Shown in pieces: positions 16,173 to 25,131 of a stretch of 36,441 bases of DNA. The notes below the pieces were generated by a model. That model made no database searches. It was not told the DNA's origin and saw only the letters and a program-made list of their open reading frames with translations. Both the position numbers and the translations under genes were made by a program. Source of the stretch: Candidatus Cacconaster merdequi (GTDB lineage Bacteria > Bacteroidota > Bacteroidia > Bacteroidales > UBA932); the NCBI GenBank assembly GCA_018064345.1, contig JAGHVK010000024.1, positions 1 to 36,441 on the forward strand, read 5' to 3'. Each line of letters opens with the position of its first letter. Position 1 is the first letter of the stretch.

Positions 16173-16823
16173 ATGAAGAAGAACATTTCTTTACAAGATG
16201 CTGTTGCCCTGATAAAGGACGGCTCATCAATTATGATCGGGGGTTTCCTCGGAACCGGTGCTCCAAGCCAGATTGTTGATGCTCTCGTTGAGAGTGGCGT
16301 GAAGGACCTGACTATTATCTGCAACGACACCGTTTTTGACGGCAAGGGTTGGAGCAAACTTATAGAAAACCATCAAGTGAAAGAGATTTATGCCTCTTAC
16401 ATAGGTGGTAGCAAGGCTTCAATACAGCAGATGAATGATGGCCAGCTGAAGATGAACCTTGTACCTCAGGGCACTTTGGCCGAGCGTATCCGTGCAAAAG
16501 GTGCCGGACTTGGCGGCTTCCTTACGCCGACCGGACTTGGAACTGTTGTGGCAAAAGGCAAGAAGGTAATCAAGGTCAAAGGCAAGGAGTATCTTCTCGA
16601 AGAGCCTCTGGGAGCTGATTTCGCAATCCTCGGCGGAAGCATCGTCGATGAATCCGGAAATATCTTCTACCGTGGTACTACCAAGAATTTCAACCCTATG
16701 ATGGCTCAGGCCGCAAAGACCGTCATCGTAGAAGCGGAAAAACTGGTCAAGGTCGGTGAGATTGAGCCAGAATCAGTACACACTCCGGCTCTCTTTGTAG
16801 ATTACATATATGTCAAACAGTAA
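16173..16823 (+). CDS. atoD: CoA-transferase subunit alpha (butyryl-CoA:acetoacetate/acetate type)
   Basis: The 216-residue protein matches the alpha subunit of class I CoA-transferases. It has GGFLGTGAPSQIVDAL near the N-terminus (about 23-38), the glycine-rich RAKGAGLGGFLTPTGLGTVV and EEPLGADFAILGG. With AtoA it would move CoA from butyryl-CoA to acetoacetate, the product of Kce, releasing butyrate and making acetoacetyl-CoA. The beta subunit, which holds the catalytic Glu, is not adjacent: it lies eight genes downstream, after kamE. The exact CoA donor and acceptor are inferred from the pathway. Confidence 0.93.
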   Translation: MKKNISLQDAVALIKDGSSIMIGGFLGTGAPSQIVDALVESGVKDLTIICNDTVFDGKGWSKLIENHQVKEIYASYIGGSKASIQQMNDGQLKMNLVPQGTLAERIRAKGAGLGGFLTPTGLGTVVAKGKKVIKVKGKEYLLEEPLGADFAILGGSIVDESGNIFYRGTTKNFNPMMAQAAKTVIVEAEKLVKVGEIEPESVHTPALFVDYIYVKQ

Positions 16824-16835
16824 GATAATACGCCT

Positions 16836-17225
16836 ATGTCTGAATACAAAGCAATGATCAGGGTGCGTATGAGCGCAAAGGATGCTCATTACGGCGGAAA
16901 TCTGGTGGATGGTGCGCATATGCTTCATCTCTTCGGTGACGTTGCGACTGAACTTCTTATCCAGCGTGACGGAGACGAAGGCCTCTTCAAGGCATACGAT
17001 ATGGTTGAATTCATAGCTCCGGTATATGCCGGTGACTTCATCGAAGCCTATGGCGAGATTGTCTCGGAAGGCAATACTTCCCGCAAGATGGTATTCGAGG
17101 CCCGCAAGGTAATCGCCCCGAGGCCGGATGTATCTGACAGTGCCGCCGACGTTCTTCAGGAACCGGTGGTGGTCTGCCGCGCCAGCGGTACTTGTGTAAC
17201 CCCAAAGAAATGCCAGAGGAAGTAG
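16836..17225 (+). CDS. kal: 3-aminobutyryl-CoA ammonia-lyase
   Basis: Kal removes ammonia from L-3-aminobutyryl-CoA to give crotonyl-CoA. The 129-residue hotdog-fold-sized protein has the family sequence features [44 protein letters not shown] and FEARKV, close to the Kal of Fusobacterium as I know it. Length is as expected. It ends one base before the kce ATG, and the kal-kce-kdd-kamA order matches the known Fusobacterium lysine cluster, which strengthens the call. Confidence 0.93.
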   Translation: MSEYKAMIRVRMSAKDAHYGGNLVDGAHMLHLFGDVATELLIQRDGDEGLFKAYDMVEFIAPVYAGDFIEAYGEIVSEGNTSRKMVFEARKVIAPRPDVSDSAADVLQEPVVVCRASGTCVTPKKCQRK

Positions 17226-17226
17226 G

Positions 17227-18054
17227 ATGGACAAGCTTATCATAACAGCCGCGATATGCGGTGCAGAAGTAACTAAGGAGCAGAATCCTGCCGTACCTTA
17301 CACAGTGGAGGAAATCGTGAGGGAGGCCAGGTCTGCTGTGGAGGCGGGTGCTGCAATAATTCACCTTCACGTCCGTGACGACAATGGTACTCCGACGCAG
17401 AGCCACATCCGTTTTCAGGAGTGCGAGGATGCCATATACAAGGCTTGCCCGGGTGTTATTCTGATTCCTTCCACGGGAGGCGCTGTCGGTATGACTCCTG
17501 ACGAGAGGCTCGATTCCACCAACACTTCCCCGATACCTGAGATGGCAACGCTGGACTGTGGAACCTGCAATTTCGGAGATGAAATCTTCGACAATACCAT
17601 GCCTACGATGCGCGCCTTCGGAAAACGTATGATTGAGAAAGGCATCAAGCCTGAGTACGAGTGCTTTGAGATGGGACATCTCGACACTGTTCTGACAATG
17701 GCCCGCAAGGGTGAGGTACCGGGAGCACCTATGCAGTTCAACTTCGTCCTCGGTGTGCCGGGATGTACTCCTGCCACTGTGGACAATCTTGCCTGGCTTG
17801 TGAAGAATATTCCTGCCGGTTCCACCTGGACTGCTACGGGAATCGGACGTCACGCTTTCCCGATGGCTGCTGCAGCAATCGTGATGGGCGGAAACGTGCG
17901 TGTCGGATTCGAGGACAATCTCAATCTTGCCAAGGGTGTACCGGCAAAGAGCAATGGTGAACTTGTCGCAAAGGTAGTCAGACTTGCAAATGAACTCGGC
18001 AGGGGGATCGCTACCAGCGAAGAGGCCCGCGTGATTTTAGGACTCAAGAAATAA
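17227..18054 (+). CDS. kce: 3-keto-5-aminohexanoate cleavage enzyme
   Basis: Kce is a zinc-dependent Claisen-type enzyme converting 3-keto-5-aminohexanoate plus acetyl-CoA to 3-aminobutyryl-CoA and acetoacetate. The 275-residue protein has the metal motif HLHVRDD (His46, His48), the late Glu229 in VGFEDN, the N-terminal ITAAICGAEVTKEQNPAVPYT, and the active-site segments STGGAVGM and TGIGRHAF. Numbering agrees with the characterised enzyme to within one residue. The gene sits between kal and kdd, separated from them by 1 nt and 35 nt. Confidence 0.96.
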   Translation: MDKLIITAAICGAEVTKEQNPAVPYTVEEIVREARSAVEAGAAIIHLHVRDDNGTPTQSHIRFQECEDAIYKACPGVILIPSTGGAVGMTPDERLDSTNTSPIPEMATLDCGTCNFGDEIFDNTMPTMRAFGKRMIEKGIKPEYECFEMGHLDTVLTMARKGEVPGAPMQFNFVLGVPGCTPATVDNLAWLVKNIPAGSTWTATGIGRHAFPMAAAAIVMGGNVRVGFEDNLNLAKGVPAKSNGELVAKVVRLANELGRGIATSEEARVILGLKK

Positions 18055-18089
18055 AACATTCATATCAAATATTAAAACTATCTATTGAA

Positions 18090-19136
18090 ATGGCACAAAA
18101 ACACGGAAACAAGTACGGAACACATCGCGTGATAACCCCATACGGCGTTCTTCCACAGCCGGCTGACAAAGTCGACAACAATATGGATGAAATCTATGAC
18201 AACGAGATTCTCATAGATGTACAAACCCTCAACATAGATTCAGCATCTTTTACCGACATATCAAGAAGAGCGGAAGGTGATGTTGAAAAGATCAAGGAAA
18301 TAATGCTTGACATAGTGGCTACACAGGGAAAGCACCGCAATCCTTGGACCGGTTCGGGCGGAATGCTTCTCGGCAAGGTTGAACAGATCGGTGACGCTCT
18401 GAAGGATAAGATAGACCTGAAAGTAGGAGACCGTATCGCTACTCTCGTAAGCCTGTCGCTTACTCCACTGAGAATCGACGAGATTCTTGAGGTAAGGGCT
18501 GAGGTCGATCAGGTTGACATTAAAGGAAAAGCCATCCTCTTCGAGAGCGGCATATATGCCAAGATTCCTGACGATCTTCCTGAAAAACTTGCTCTCTCGG
18601 CACTTGATGTTGCCGGTGCACCTGCTCAGACTGCAAAACTTTGCAAGCCGGGCCAGACTGTAGTCATCCTGGGTGCCGGTGGCAAGAGCGGAATGCTTTG
18701 CTGCTACGAAGCAAAGAAGAGGGTAGGCGTTACCGGTAAGGTGATAGGTCTTGCCAACAGCCCGAAATCCACCCAGAGAATCAAGGACCTTGGTTTCTGC
18801 GATGTAGTTGAGAGCGTTGCCGGCCTTACTCCTGTACAGATTGGAGAACTCGTAGGCAAGCTTACGGGCGGAAAGATGGCTGACGTCACTATCAATACCG
18901 TCAATGTTCCTGACACTGAGATGACATCAGTGCTCTGCACCAAGGAAGACGGTATCGTTTATTTCTTCTCAATGGCTACAAGTTTCACCAAGGCAGCCCT
19001 TGGCGCTGAAGGAATCGGTGCTGACGTTACTATGATCATCGGAAACGGATATACAAAAGGTCATGCTGAAATAACCTTGCAGGAACTTCGCGAAAACGAG
19101 AAATTGAGAAAGATCTTCGAGGAACTTTATGCGTAA
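18090..19136 (+). CDS. kdd: L-erythro-3,5-diaminohexanoate dehydrogenase
   Basis: Kdd oxidatively deaminates 3,5-diaminohexanoate to 3-keto-5-aminohexanoate with NAD(P)+, producing ammonia and reduced cofactor. The 348-residue protein has a zinc-less alcohol-dehydrogenase-like layout: a catalytic N-terminal part and a Rossmann segment VVILGAGGKSGML (Gly195-Gly201 region). The N-terminus GNKYGTHRVITPYGVLPQPA is distinctive of Kdd. Together with Bcd-EtfAB it would balance the redox of lysine fermentation. kamA follows 6 nt downstream. Confidence 0.94.
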   Translation: MAQKHGNKYGTHRVITPYGVLPQPADKVDNNMDEIYDNEILIDVQTLNIDSASFTDISRRAEGDVEKIKEIMLDIVATQGKHRNPWTGSGGMLLGKVEQIGDALKDKIDLKVGDRIATLVSLSLTPLRIDEILEVRAEVDQVDIKGKAILFESGIYAKIPDDLPEKLALSALDVAGAPAQTAKLCKPGQTVVILGAGGKSGMLCCYEAKKRVGVTGKVIGLANSPKSTQRIKDLGFCDVVESVAGLTPVQIGELVGKLTGGKMADVTINTVNVPDTEMTSVLCTKEDGIVYFFSMATSFTKAALGAEGIGADVTMIIGNGYTKGHAEITLQELRENEKLRKIFEELYA

Positions 19137-19142
19137 AGAGTT

Positions 19143-20417
19143 ATGAACGAGTCAAGAAGAAAATATCTTTTTCCTGAGGTCACCGATGAGCAGTGGAATG
19201 ACTGGCATTGGCAGGTGAGGAACAGAATCGAGACTCTTGAAGAGCTGAAGAAATATGTGAAGCTGACTCCCGAAGAGGAGGAAGGTGTAAAGAAGTGCCT
19301 TTCAACTCTGAGGATGGCAATCACGCCGTATTACATATCGCTTATCAATCCTGACGATCCTTACGATCCTGTGCGCCGTCAGTGCATACCTACGATATAT
19401 GAAACTCATCAGGCTGCAGCTGATCTGCTCGATCCTCTGCACGAAGATGAGGACAGCCCTGTCCCGGGACTGACACACCGTTATCCGGACAGAGTGCTCC
19501 TCCTTATCACTGATATGTGTTCGATGTACTGCCGTCATTGCACACGCCGCCGCTTTGCCGGCCAGAAGGATGATGAGAGCCCGATGACAAGGATAGACCG
19601 CGCTATCGACTACATTGCACGAACACCGGAGGTACGCGACGTCCTTCTCTCAGGAGGTGACGCTCTGATGGTAAGCGATGAAAGGCTTGAGAACATTATC
19701 TCCCGTCTGAGGGCGATTCCTCACGTGGAGATTGTCAGAATCGGTTCACGTACTCCTGTGGTTTGCCCGCAGCGCATTACACCGGAGCTTTGCAATATGC
19801 TCAAGAAGTATCATCCGATATGGCTGAACACCCATTTCAACCACCCGAATGAAGTCACTGCCGAGTCAGCTGCAGCATGCGCCCGACTGGCGGATGCCGG
19901 AGTCCCTCTCGGAAATCAGTCAGTGCTTCTGCGTGGAGTGAATGATTGTGTGTATGTGATGAAGAAGCTTGTCCACGAGCTTGTCAAGATGAGAGTCCGT
20001 CCGTACTACATCTACCAGTGCGATCTTTCAATGGGTCTCGAACATTTCCGCACTCCGGTCTCAAAGGGAATCGAGATAATCGAAGGCCTGCGCGGACACA
20101 CTTCCGGATATGCTGTACCTACTTTCGTAGTTGATGCTCCGGGTGGAGGAGGAAAGACTCCTGTAATGCCTCAGTATGTGATTTCACAAGCTCCAGGCAA
20201 GGTCGTGCTCCGGAATTTCGAAGGTGTGATAACGACATATACAGAGCCTGCCGAGTACCATTCTGATTGCCATTGCCCTGAATGTGAGGCAAAACGCAAG
20301 AATCAGGCAAAGCCTGTCGAAGGTGTGCTCGGTTGTCTTGAAGGTCAGAGGATGGCGATTGAGCCAAGTTTCCTCTTGAGAAAGGAGAGAAGCAAGAACC
20401 GTAACAAGAAAGACTGA
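19143..20417 (+). CDS. kamA: Lysine 2,3-aminomutase
   Basis: KamA is a radical-SAM, PLP-dependent enzyme making L-beta-lysine, the first step of the pathway. The 424-residue protein carries the [4Fe-4S] motif CSMYCRHC (Cys126, 130, 133), the PLP lysine in PGGGGKTP (Lys338), substrate-binding Asp294 (YQCDLSMG) and Asp331, and zinc cysteines Cys269, 376, 378 and 381 (HSDCHCPEC). Each is offset by exactly one from the clostridial enzyme, so it is a true lysine 2,3-aminomutase and not EpmB, which lacks the C-terminal Cys cluster. The stop codon is followed directly by the recurrent GAAGCTGTTTTGAAAT motif. Confidence 0.97.
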   Translation: MNESRRKYLFPEVTDEQWNDWHWQVRNRIETLEELKKYVKLTPEEEEGVKKCLSTLRMAITPYYISLINPDDPYDPVRRQCIPTIYETHQAAADLLDPLHEDEDSPVPGLTHRYPDRVLLLITDMCSMYCRHCTRRRFAGQKDDESPMTRIDRAIDYIARTPEVRDVLLSGGDALMVSDERLENIISRLRAIPHVEIVRIGSRTPVVCPQRITPELCNMLKKYHPIWLNTHFNHPNEVTAESAAACARLADAGVPLGNQSVLLRGVNDCVYVMKKLVHELVKMRVRPYYIYQCDLSMGLEHFRTPVSKGIEIIEGLRGHTSGYAVPTFVVDAPGGGGKTPVMPQYVISQAPGKVVLRNFEGVITTYTEPAEYHSDCHCPECEAKRKNQAKPVEGVLGCLEGQRMAIEPSFLLRKERSKNRNKKD

Positions 20418-20433
20418 GAAGCTGTTTTGAAAT
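20418..20433 (+). repeat. Copy of the dispersed post-stop motif after kamA
   Basis: GAAGCTGTTTTGAAAT begins immediately after the kamA TGA and its last two bases are part of the kamB ATG. One mismatch to the other two full copies. Confidence 0.55.
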
Positions 20434-21394
20434 GCCTTTCATAGGTGAGATACTCAAGTACCGGAGCGTTTCCGTGGTAGGACTCGCAAAGAATGCGGGA
20501 AAGACGGAGTGTCTCAACTATATAATAGAAAGGTTGCCGATAGATTACTTCAATGTTGCGGTAACATCTGTTGGGATTGACGGGGAGTCACTTGACCAGG
20601 TGACTTCCACCGCCAAGCCCGAGATAAGGCTTCGTGAAGGTATGTTCTTCGCTACCAGCGAGAAACATTACCGTCAGAAGCGGCTTCTGTCGGAGTTGTA
20701 TGACGTGAGTGATGAGACCACAGCTTTAGGGCGTGTGGTGACGGCGAAGGCCCTGGCTGAGGGAAAGGTGCTGCTCAGCGGCCCCTCTTCCGCAGTGGGT
20801 TTGAGGCGTTGGATGAGTTCGTTGAAAGATTTCGGAGTCGATCTGGTGTTGATTGACGGTGCTCTTTCCCGAATGAGTTCTGCTTCTCCTGTTGTCAGTG
20901 AAGCGATGATTCTTTCCACCGGGGCTGCTGTATCGGCGAACATCAGGGAACTTGTTGCCAGGACCGCTTATATGGTAGAACTTATAGAACTTCCTCTTTA
21001 TTGCGGTACTGAGCCAGAAGTCTCTGTTTCGTCGTTTTCCGACCTTACCGGGGAATCTTTCAGGAACGCTTCAGTTGTGAAAGTGGAGGGTGCATTGACT
21101 GACAGATTGTTGCAGGCGGTGAAGAACGAACTTGTCAATGGGGAGAGGGAACTTGTAGTGAATGATTTCACACGAGTGTTCGCTTCAAGGGACCTTTACC
21201 ACGCTTTCGTGAAAAGAGGTGGCCGGGTATCAGTCAGGATGAAAAGCAGATTGCTTGCAGTATGCGTGAATCCTGTCGCTCCGAATGGAATTGTAATGGA
21301 TTCGGATTTGTTGTGCCGGACTTTGTCCGATGAAATAGGGCTTCCGGTGTATGATATAGTCAAGAACGAATATCAGGACCGTAAAGGTTCATAG
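20432..21394 (+). CDS. kamB: KamB-like P-loop protein of the lysine aminomutase cluster
   Basis: The 320-residue protein starts with a beta-strand and P-loop, SVVGLAKNAGKTE (residues 14-26). The glycine spacing is one longer than the strict GxxxxGKT pattern. A later segment, VLLSGPSSA...LVLIDGALSRM, could supply a Walker-B-like Asp (LVLIDG). There is no signal peptide or membrane span, so it is cytosolic. Position between kamA and a MutS-like gene and upstream of kamDE matches the uncharacterised kamB of known lysine clusters. A role as an ATP/GTP-dependent chaperone or cofactor-exchange factor for the B12 aminomutase is an inference. The symbol follows gene order, not proven function. Confidence 0.75.
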   Translation: MPFIGEILKYRSVSVVGLAKNAGKTECLNYIIERLPIDYFNVAVTSVGIDGESLDQVTSTAKPEIRLREGMFFATSEKHYRQKRLLSELYDVSDETTALGRVVTAKALAEGKVLLSGPSSAVGLRRWMSSLKDFGVDLVLIDGALSRMSSASPVVSEAMILSTGAAVSANIRELVARTAYMVELIELPLYCGTEPEVSVSSFSDLTGESFRNASVVKVEGALTDRLLQAVKNELVNGERELVVNDFTRVFASRDLYHAFVKRGGRVSVRMKSRLLAVCVNPVAPNGIVMDSDLLCRTLSDEIGLPVYDIVKNEYQDRKGS

Positions 21395-21407
21395 CGTCCG
21401 TATTGAA

Positions 21408-22748
21408 ATGAAATTCAGAGATATAATTGATTCTCCGTGTGGTATCAGGTACTGCTTCGACTCTTTGGAACCAAGCAGTGGCTATGCTCGCAGACGCTTG
21501 CTTGATACGGAAATGATGACGGACAGTCAGACACTGCTTTCTGTTTTTGACTTGCTGCGGAAATTCCGCTCTTTATTGGATGCCGAACCACTGCGGATTG
21601 AGGACATACGCTCCAGACTCTCCGGATTAAGGGAGATAACAAATACGTTACATTCCTTGCGTGACGGTCGTATGCTCGATGATATCGAGTTTTTTGAAAT
21701 CAAGCATCTTGCTATGTTGGGGAGTGTCGTTTCATCGATTCTTTCTGATATCGGGCTTTCAGCCATTGACCTTGATTTCGACAGAATCATTGACATACTT
21801 GACCCTGATTGTCAGAGAACAGGCACTTTCTACATCTACGATTCGTATTCACCACAATTGCGTGATGCCCGTTCAAGGCTTGAGAATGAACCTGATAACG
21901 ATGAACTGCGTGACGAAGTCCTGACTATTGAGGATGAAGTGAGGCAGGAACTGTCGTCACTTTTGCGTCCGTGGTCTGAAGGCCTTGAGAATCTGATGAA
22001 CACTCTTGCTGACGTGGACCTGACAATTGCAAAGGCTTTGCAGATGAAAGAGTGGCATTGCACAATTCCATCCATCTCGGACCATACAGTATTGAATGGA
22101 ATGTTTAATCCTGAAGTGAAAGCGTCTCTCCAATCGAGTGGACGGGTATTTCAGAGTATTGACTTTGAATATTTTACGGGAAATACTTCAACCATTATCG
22201 GAGCTAATATGGGAGGAAAGACAGTTTCTTTGAAGACTCTTTGCCTCCTGCAGTATCTCTTCCAGTTCGGGTTTGCAGTGCCTGGTGAAAGTGCACGGAT
22301 GGAGCTGTTCGACGAAATACGTCTTTGCGTCGGTGACGGCCAGAACGAGAGGAAAGGTCTCTCTTCCTTTGCAGCGGAAATGATGGCTGTAGATGAGATA
22401 ATCACTCTTTCAGAAGGGAAAGGGAAAGTCCTTGCACTTGTGGATGAGCCGGCCAGGACTACCAATCCGGTGGAAGGAAGCGCCCTTGTGAGCGCACTGC
22501 TCAAAATTCTTTCCACCAGGAAGAATCTTGCTTTTATACTAACGACACATTACCGTGTGGAATACTCCGGTCAATGCTGGAAAGTTCGTGGACTGGTTCC
22601 TGCTTCGAATGGTATCAGGATGGACTACACTCTTGAAAAGAGCAGTACGAACATTGTCCCGCACGAGGCTATCAATATAGCCAGAGAGTTGAAAATAAAC
22701 GAAAAATGGATAACCACAGCCAAAGATATGCTTGATGGACTGCGGTAA
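21408..22748 (+). CDS. kamC: KamC-like MutS-related ATPase of the lysine aminomutase cluster
   Basis: The 446-residue protein has only the core and ATPase parts of a MutS-type protein. An N-terminal helical region has a charged segment (about 150-200), then Walker A GANMGGKT (265-272). The signature-like region DGQNERKGLSSFAAEM, Walker B LALVDEPA (Asp346, Glu347) and a switch His381 (TTHY) follow. The mismatch-recognition domain of true MutS is absent, so mismatch repair is unlikely. Gene order kamA-kamB-kamC-kamD-kamE is that of the known lysine fermentation cluster. I infer an ATP-driven conformational role with KamB in keeping KamDE active. No partner MutL is nearby. Confidence 0.8.
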   Translation: MKFRDIIDSPCGIRYCFDSLEPSSGYARRRLLDTEMMTDSQTLLSVFDLLRKFRSLLDAEPLRIEDIRSRLSGLREITNTLHSLRDGRMLDDIEFFEIKHLAMLGSVVSSILSDIGLSAIDLDFDRIIDILDPDCQRTGTFYIYDSYSPQLRDARSRLENEPDNDELRDEVLTIEDEVRQELSSLLRPWSEGLENLMNTLADVDLTIAKALQMKEWHCTIPSISDHTVLNGMFNPEVKASLQSSGRVFQSIDFEYFTGNTSTIIGANMGGKTVSLKTLCLLQYLFQFGFAVPGESARMELFDEIRLCVGDGQNERKGLSSFAAEMMAVDEIITLSEGKGKVLALVDEPARTTNPVEGSALVSALLKILSTRKNLAFILTTHYRVEYSGQCWKVRGLVPASNGIRMDYTLEKSSTNIVPHEAINIARELKINEKWITTAKDMLDGLR

Positions 22749-22773
22749 GGACCAATACTATAAAAAACTATTT

Positions 22774-24333
22774 ATGATACAAAAAAGCAAAATAGGACTT
22801 GACTTCGGCAAGGTAGAGAAAGCACGTTCGCTGGCACGGGGCATTGCCGAGGATGTTCAATCATTCGTGGAGGCAAGGACAACCGTGGCCGTTGAAAGGA
22901 CTCTTGCCCGTCTCCTCGGCATCGACGGTGTTGATGCAAACGGAGTTCCCCTGCCGAATGTAGTGGTGGACCACCTGAAAGAGAAAGGTCTTCTTCCTCA
23001 AGGAACTGTATTCTGCATCGGGAATGCGATGATTCAGACGGGTAAGACCCCGCAGGAGATAGCAGAGGCTCTTTCCGAAGGAAAACTTGATGTCTCAAAA
23101 CTGCCTGTATCGGACGAAGCATCTGTCAATAAGATAATTCAGCCGCTCATTGACAATTCCGTCGAGCGGATACGCGCCCGCAGACAGCGCCGCGATAATT
23201 ATCTTGATACCATCGGCGAGGGTCCGAAACCTTACCTCTACATAATAGTCGCAACCGGAAATATCTATGAGGATGTGATTCAGGCCGAGGCCGGTGCGCG
23301 GCAGGGTGCGGATGTCATAGCGGTAATCCGTACAACAGGCCAGTCTCTTCTTGACTATGTGCCATACGGTGCAACTACCGAAGGCTTCGGAGGAACATAC
23401 GCAACCCAGGAGAATTTCCGCATCATGCGTGCTGCTCTTGACAAAGTGGGCGAGGAGGTAGGCCGTTACATACGTCTTTGCAACTACTGCTCAGGGCTTT
23501 GTATGCCTGAAATAGCGATTATGGGTGCGTTCGAGGGACTTGATGTCATGCTCAACGATGCTCTTTACGGAATCCTCTTCCGTGACATCAATATGCAGAG
23601 GACACTTATCGACCAGTATTTCTCAAGAGTCATCAATGGCTTTGCTGGAGTCATAATCAACACAGGTGAAGACAATTACCTGACCACAGCCGATGCTGTC
23701 GAGGCGGCACATACAGTACTTGCCTCCGACATTATTAATGAGCAGCTGGCGCTTCTTGCCGGACTGCCTGAAGAGCAGATGGGGCTCGGCCACGCATTCG
23801 AGATGGACCCTATGCTTGAGAACGGATTCCTTTTCGAACTGGCTCAGGCACAGATGACACGTGAGATCTTCCCGAAGGCTACTCTCAAGTATATGCCTCC
23901 TACTAAATTCATGACGGGGAATATCTTCCGCGGACATATACAGGATGCCCTCTTCAATATGATAGGCATATGGACACATCAGGGAATACAGCTTCTCGGT
24001 ATGCCTACGGAGGCCATTCATACCCCATTCATGAGCGACCGCTATCTCTCCATCGAAAACGCACGTTATATCTTCAACAATATGAGGAATATAGGCGACG
24101 AGATGGAATTTGCTGAAGGTGGTATCTGCCGCAAGCGCGCTGCCGAAGTCCTTGACAATGCAGTCGCCCTGCTTGAGGACCTCAAACAGGAAGGTCTCTT
24201 CAATGCACTGGAAAAGGGCAAGTTCGCGGACGTGAAACGCCCTAAGAACGGAGGCAAGGGCCTTGAAGGTGTATGCGAGAAGGGGGCCCACTATATGAAT
24301 CCATTTATTAACCTTATGAAAGGAAAGAAGTAA
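22774..24333 (+). CDS. kamD: Lysine 5,6-aminomutase alpha subunit
   Basis: KamD forms the PLP-binding TIM-barrel subunit of the adenosylcobalamin-dependent enzyme that moves the epsilon-amino group of beta-lysine (or lysine) to C5. From the ATG at 22774 the product is 519 residues, close to the clostridial subunit (about 516). It starts SKIGLDFGKVEKARSLA and contains DTIGEGPKPYLYIIVATGNIYEDVIQAEAGARQGADVIAVIR in consecutive segments, FGGTYATQENFRIMR and NYCSGLCMPEIA. The frame extends 14 codons upstream into kamC, but that is not needed. kamE follows after one base, consistent with stoichiometric synthesis. Confidence 0.96.
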   Translation: MIQKSKIGLDFGKVEKARSLARGIAEDVQSFVEARTTVAVERTLARLLGIDGVDANGVPLPNVVVDHLKEKGLLPQGTVFCIGNAMIQTGKTPQEIAEALSEGKLDVSKLPVSDEASVNKIIQPLIDNSVERIRARRQRRDNYLDTIGEGPKPYLYIIVATGNIYEDVIQAEAGARQGADVIAVIRTTGQSLLDYVPYGATTEGFGGTYATQENFRIMRAALDKVGEEVGRYIRLCNYCSGLCMPEIAIMGAFEGLDVMLNDALYGILFRDINMQRTLIDQYFSRVINGFAGVIINTGEDNYLTTADAVEAAHTVLASDIINEQLALLAGLPEEQMGLGHAFEMDPMLENGFLFELAQAQMTREIFPKATLKYMPPTKFMTGNIFRGHIQDALFNMIGIWTHQGIQLLGMPTEAIHTPFMSDRYLSIENARYIFNNMRNIGDEMEFAEGGICRKRAAEVLDNAVALLEDLKQEGLFNALEKGKFADVKRPKNGGKGLEGVCEKGAHYMNPFINLMKGKK

Positions 24334-24334
24334 T

Positions 24335-25123
24335 ATGAGCGGCGGACTGTATTCAATGGATGCCAAGGATTTTGACAAAACCCTTGACCTGACGAAAGTG
24401 AAGCCATACGGCGACACTATGAACGATGGAAAGATTCAACTCAGTTTCACACTTCCTGTGCCCTCCGGGGCGGAAGCAGTGGAGGCTGCAAAGCAACTGA
24501 TCAAGAAGATGGGGCTTGACAACCCACTTGTTGTATATTACCGGGAACTCACTCCGGGCTATACTTTCTTCAATTGCTACGGGTCCTGCACACATACTGT
24601 GGACTTCTCTTCAATTTTTGTCCCTAAGGTTGAATCCGACGTGATGGAAATGGGGGAGACAGACGAGTATATCCGTCAGAATATCGGACGCAAACTCGTA
24701 GTTGTCGGTGCTTCGACCGGTACTGATGCACATACGGTAGGAATCGATGCCATAATGAACATGAAGGGGTATGCCGGCCACTACGGACTTGAGCGTTATG
24801 ATATGTTCGAGGCTTACAATCTTGGAAGCCAGGTACCTAACGAAGAGTTCCTTGCCAGAGCGATTGAACTCAAGGCCGATGCCCTCCTTGTGTCACAGAC
24901 TGTGACCCAGAAAGATATCCATATTCAGAATCTTACTGAACTTGTGGAACTGATTGAAGCGGAAGGGTTGCGTGACAAGATGATTCTTGTATGCGGCGGA
25001 CCGCGCATCACTCACGAACTGGCCAAGGAACTTGGCTATGATGCCGGTTTCGGCTCAGGCAGCTACGCTGATGATGTTGCCTCTTACATCGCTCAGGAAT
25101 TTGTTAATCGAATCAAACGTTAA
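24335..25123 (+). CDS. kamE: Lysine 5,6-aminomutase beta subunit (B12-binding)
   Basis: The 262-residue subunit holds the cobalamin. The base-off motif DxHxxG is DAHTVG (Asp131, His133), followed by Lys144 (NMKG), the residue that in the clostridial enzyme forms the internal aldimine with PLP in KamD. The Rossmann B12 domain continues with LLVSQTVTQK and VCGGPRI. All cofactor residues are intact, so the enzyme needs a cobalamin supply. No B12 transport or synthesis gene and no recognisable cobalamin riboswitch is in this window. Confidence 0.97.
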   Translation: MSGGLYSMDAKDFDKTLDLTKVKPYGDTMNDGKIQLSFTLPVPSGAEAVEAAKQLIKKMGLDNPLVVYYRELTPGYTFFNCYGSCTHTVDFSSIFVPKVESDVMEMGETDEYIRQNIGRKLVVVGASTGTDAHTVGIDAIMNMKGYAGHYGLERYDMFEAYNLGSQVPNEEFLARAIELKADALLVSQTVTQKDIHIQNLTELVELIEAEGLRDKMILVCGGPRITHELAKELGYDAGFGSGSYADDVASYIAQEFVNRIKR

Positions 25124-25131
25124 AACTATAA

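Noticed and set aside
17038..17853. 271-codon minus-strand open frame opposite kal and kce
   Set aside because: It lies antisense to two recognised enzymes and is Arg/His/Ser-rich, as expected for a reverse-strand shadow.
21408..22748. Annotating the MutS-like gene as a DNA mismatch repair protein
   Set aside because: It lacks the mismatch-recognition domain, is about half the length of MutS and lies inside the aminomutase cluster, so a cluster-specific ATPase role is more likely.
22600..24340. A cobalamin riboswitch controlling kamDE
   Set aside because: No sufficiently long untranslated region exists before kamD (26 nt after kamC), and I see no B12-box-like sequence before the operon.
23623..24417. 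264-codon minus-strand open frame opposite kamD
   Set aside because: kamD is certain on the other strand; the antisense peptide shows no recognisable motif.
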